Under the pieces are notes generated by a model. That model was given only the letters and a program-made list of their open reading frames with translations. It searched no databases and had not been told where the DNA came from. 64,000 bases of DNA from CAWKEY01 sp963848675. GTDB lineage: Bacteria > Pseudomonadota > Gammaproteobacteria > Methylococcales > Methylomonadaceae. The DNA is taken from the NCBI GenBank assembly GCA_963848675.1, contig CAWKEY010000032.1, forward strand, positions 1 to 64,000, in the 5' to 3' direction. The translations under genes and the position numbers were made by a program. Shown piece by piece: positions 62,477 to 64,000 of the stretch. Within the stretch, counting starts at the first letter, position 1, and the number at the start of each line of letters is the position of its first letter.

Positions 62477-63850
62477 ATGATGAAATATGATGTCGTTGAT
62501 GCGCGCATTTCCCCCGAAGGCCGATTGGATGTGCTCTCCAAACTCGAAGTCAGTAAATTACTTGATACCAGCCAAGGCGGACTCTATAGGATATTTCGCA
62601 ACTGTTCGCTGGCCGTACTAAATTGTGGAAACGCGCTTGATGATGGCAAGGAGTTGCTGGAGCGTTATCCTAATTTTGAGATTCGAGTGCTTCAGGAAGA
62701 ACGCGGCATCAAGCTCGAAGTTTTGGGTGCGCCGGCGCAAGCTTTTGTTGATGGACAGATGATTAAAGGCATCAATGAACATCTGTTTGCGGTGCTGCGT
62801 GACATCATCTATGTCAGTGACGAGATCAATGACAATCCAAAGTTTAAGCTGGATACCTCGAATGGCATCAGTAATGCCGTATTTCATATACTGCGCAATG
62901 CCAATATTTTGCGGCCCATGGCCAATCCCAACCTGGTAGTGTGCTGGGGCGGCCATTCCATAAGCCGTAAAGAATATGATTACACCAAACTCGTGGGCCA
63001 TGAACTGGGCTTGCGCGGCCTGGATATTTGTACCGGCTGCGGACCAGGTGCAATGAAAGGGCCTATGAAGGGCGCAACTATCGGTCATGCCAAACAGCGT
63101 ATCAAAAACGGCCAATATCTGGGCATCTCTGAACCCGGCATTATTGCGGCCGAATCACCGAATCCGATTGTCAATGATCTGGTTATTTTGCCGGATATTG
63201 AAAAACGCCTGGAAGCTTTCGTCCGCACCGGGCATGGCATTGTGGTATTTCCTGGCGGCGCCGGTACCGCGGAGGAAATTCTTTATATTCTCGGGATTTT
63301 GTTGCATCCTGAGAATCAAGACATGCCGTTCCCGCTGATATTCACCGGGCCTGATAGTGCTGAAGATTATTTTAAGCATATTGATCAATTTATTGCCGGA
63401 ACGCTCGGTAAAGAGGCACAGCGGCGCTATAAAATTATTATCGATGACCCCGAGTGGGTAGCCCGTGAGATGCAAGAGGGCATCAGGCAGGTACGCAACT
63501 TCCGTAAAACAAAAGGTGATGCTTATTATTTCAACTGGTCGCTCAAAATTGATCCAGTCTTTCAACAACCTTTTATCCCGACCCATGAAAATATGCGTAA
63601 TCTAGCCCTGCACAAAAAACAGGCCCCGCACGAGTTGGCTGCCAATCTGCGTCGCGTTTTTTCGGGCATAGTCGCTGGCAATGTCAAAGATGAGGGCATA
63701 CGCGCCGTTGAGCAACAGGGCCACTTCGAGATATGTGGCGATGCCGGCATCATGCAATTGATGGATGCTTTGCTGGCCTCTTTTGTGTCCCAACACCGCA
63801 TGAAACTACCGGGAAAGAAATATTTACCCTGTTACCGCATCATTCAGTAA
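62477..63850 (+). CDS. ppnN: PpnN (YgdH), nucleotide 5'-monophosphate nucleosidase
   Basis: 457 residues, the long LOG-family type. The conserved lysine-decarboxylase-like motifs are present: LDICTGCGPGAMKGPMKGAT and then VFPGGAGTAEEILYILGILL (PGGxGTxxE). The N-terminal extension (about 1-130) is typical of PpnN. In E. coli it cleaves purine and pyrimidine nucleotides to base and ribose 5-phosphate and is controlled by (p)ppGpp. Start: two ATGs at 62477 and 62480; AAAGGAAG precedes them. Intact. It precedes ssb by 35 bp. Confidence 0.9.
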   Translation: MMKYDVVDARISPEGRLDVLSKLEVSKLLDTSQGGLYRIFRNCSLAVLNCGNALDDGKELLERYPNFEIRVLQEERGIKLEVLGAPAQAFVDGQMIKGINEHLFAVLRDIIYVSDEINDNPKFKLDTSNGISNAVFHILRNANILRPMANPNLVVCWGGHSISRKEYDYTKLVGHELGLRGLDICTGCGPGAMKGPMKGATIGHAKQRIKNGQYLGISEPGIIAAESPNPIVNDLVILPDIEKRLEAFVRTGHGIVVFPGGAGTAEEILYILGILLHPENQDMPFPLIFTGPDSAEDYFKHIDQFIAGTLGKEAQRRYKIIIDDPEWVAREMQEGIRQVRNFRKTKGDAYYFNWSLKIDPVFQQPFIPTHENMRNLALHKKQAPHELAANLRRVFSGIVAGNVKDEGIRAVEQQGHFEICGDAGIMQLMDALLASFVSQHRMKLPGKKYLPCYRIIQ

Positions 63851-63885
63851 GCAGCGCTTAATTTATTTCAAACACGAGAGAGAAC

Positions 63886-64000
63886 ATGAGCAACGTATTT
63901 AGTTTTATCGGCACTGTTGGCAGAGATGCAGAAGTACGCTATTTACCATCCGGGCAGGCAGTATTAAATGTCACGGTAGCCAACAATGTCGGCTTTGGCG
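63886..64000 (+). CDS. ssb: single-stranded DNA-binding protein, 5' part (runs off the window)
   Basis: Only the first 38 codons are visible. MSNVFSFIGTVGRDAEVRYL then PSGQAVLNVTVANNVGFG matches the start of the SSB OB-fold (GRDAEVRYLPSG and NVTVANN blocks). The ATG follows an AACACGAGAGAGAAC spacer with GAGAG as ribosome-binding site. SSB protects single-stranded DNA. PriB-like or plasmid-type SSBs are possible, as the C-terminus is not shown. Confidence 0.8.
   Translation, partial: MSNVFSFIGTVGRDAEVRYLPSGQAVLNVTVANNVGFG

Overview
The window looks like a chromosome segment of a gammaproteobacterium. The gene order smc-zipA-ligA, the block mtnA / mtaD-ubiG-mupP-yciK (an order I know from Pseudomonas) and the overall gene style point to that class. 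A Methylococcales methanotroph is my best guess, but no methane or methanol oxidation gene lies in the window to prove it. I saw no rRNA, tRNA or CRISPR array.

Region 1 (1-8.7 kb) is a mosaic accessory region. It holds a truncated plasmid-type primase, a KfrA-like plasmid DNA-binding coiled-coil protein, a MobC-like mobilisation protein followed by a cut-off reading frame, and a 204-bp element with terminal inverted repeats. It also holds a 96-bp tandem repeat, a group II intron whose reverse-transcriptase gene is deleted to 36 codons, a TacAT-type toxin-antitoxin pair and a serine recombinase. It ends with the C-terminal remnant of the BREX protein BrxL, an intact IS5-family element and a decayed ISKra4-type transposase.

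Region 2 (8.7-18.3 kb) is core metabolism: a yeast-type cytosine deaminase, SufT, a YciK-like reductase, MupP, UbiG, an amidohydrolase of methylthioadenosine salvage, MtnA, CysZ, the tRNA methylthiotransferase MtaB and a fused SpmAB membrane protein. Two copies of a dispersed hairpin repeat lie here.

Region 3 (18.4-33 kb) is the most interesting part: one long minus-strand array. A sigma-54-like promoter and an upstream dyad precede an intact SulP anion transporter, a small membrane protein and a decayed second SulP. A six-subunit hydrogenase-4-like membrane complex (HyfB, C, E, F, G and I homologues) follows. Its large subunit lacks the Ni-Fe cysteines, and no ferredoxin subunit is present. 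The array ends with a DUF2490 outer-membrane-type protein, a histidine kinase and an NtrC-type sigma-54 activator, so it appears to carry its own regulator. Both the HyfG and HyfB frames are broken by single-base insertions.

Region 4 (33-49.5 kb) holds the NAD-salvage pair pncA-pncB, an MFS carrier, a DUF4010/MgtC membrane protein and a cold-shock protein. A metal-homeostasis-like operon follows (P1B ATPase, OmpR-type regulator, kinase, VIT-family transporter, GIY-YIG protein and a cut-off TruC). Then come a cytochrome b561-like protein, a MASE1-PAS-GAF-PAS-GGDEF protein, psd, an FlhB-like C-terminal-domain protein and queF.

Region 5 (49.6-64 kb) holds smc-zipA-ligA (ligA frameshifted near its end), the dTDP-rhamnose genes rfbB-rfbD-rfbA without rfbC, two lipoproteins, a membrane-anchored multicopper oxidase, ppnN and the start of ssb. 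Single-base indels recur in genes that should be intact (hyfG, hyfB, ligA, a lipoprotein), so assembly or read error must be considered beside genuine decay.
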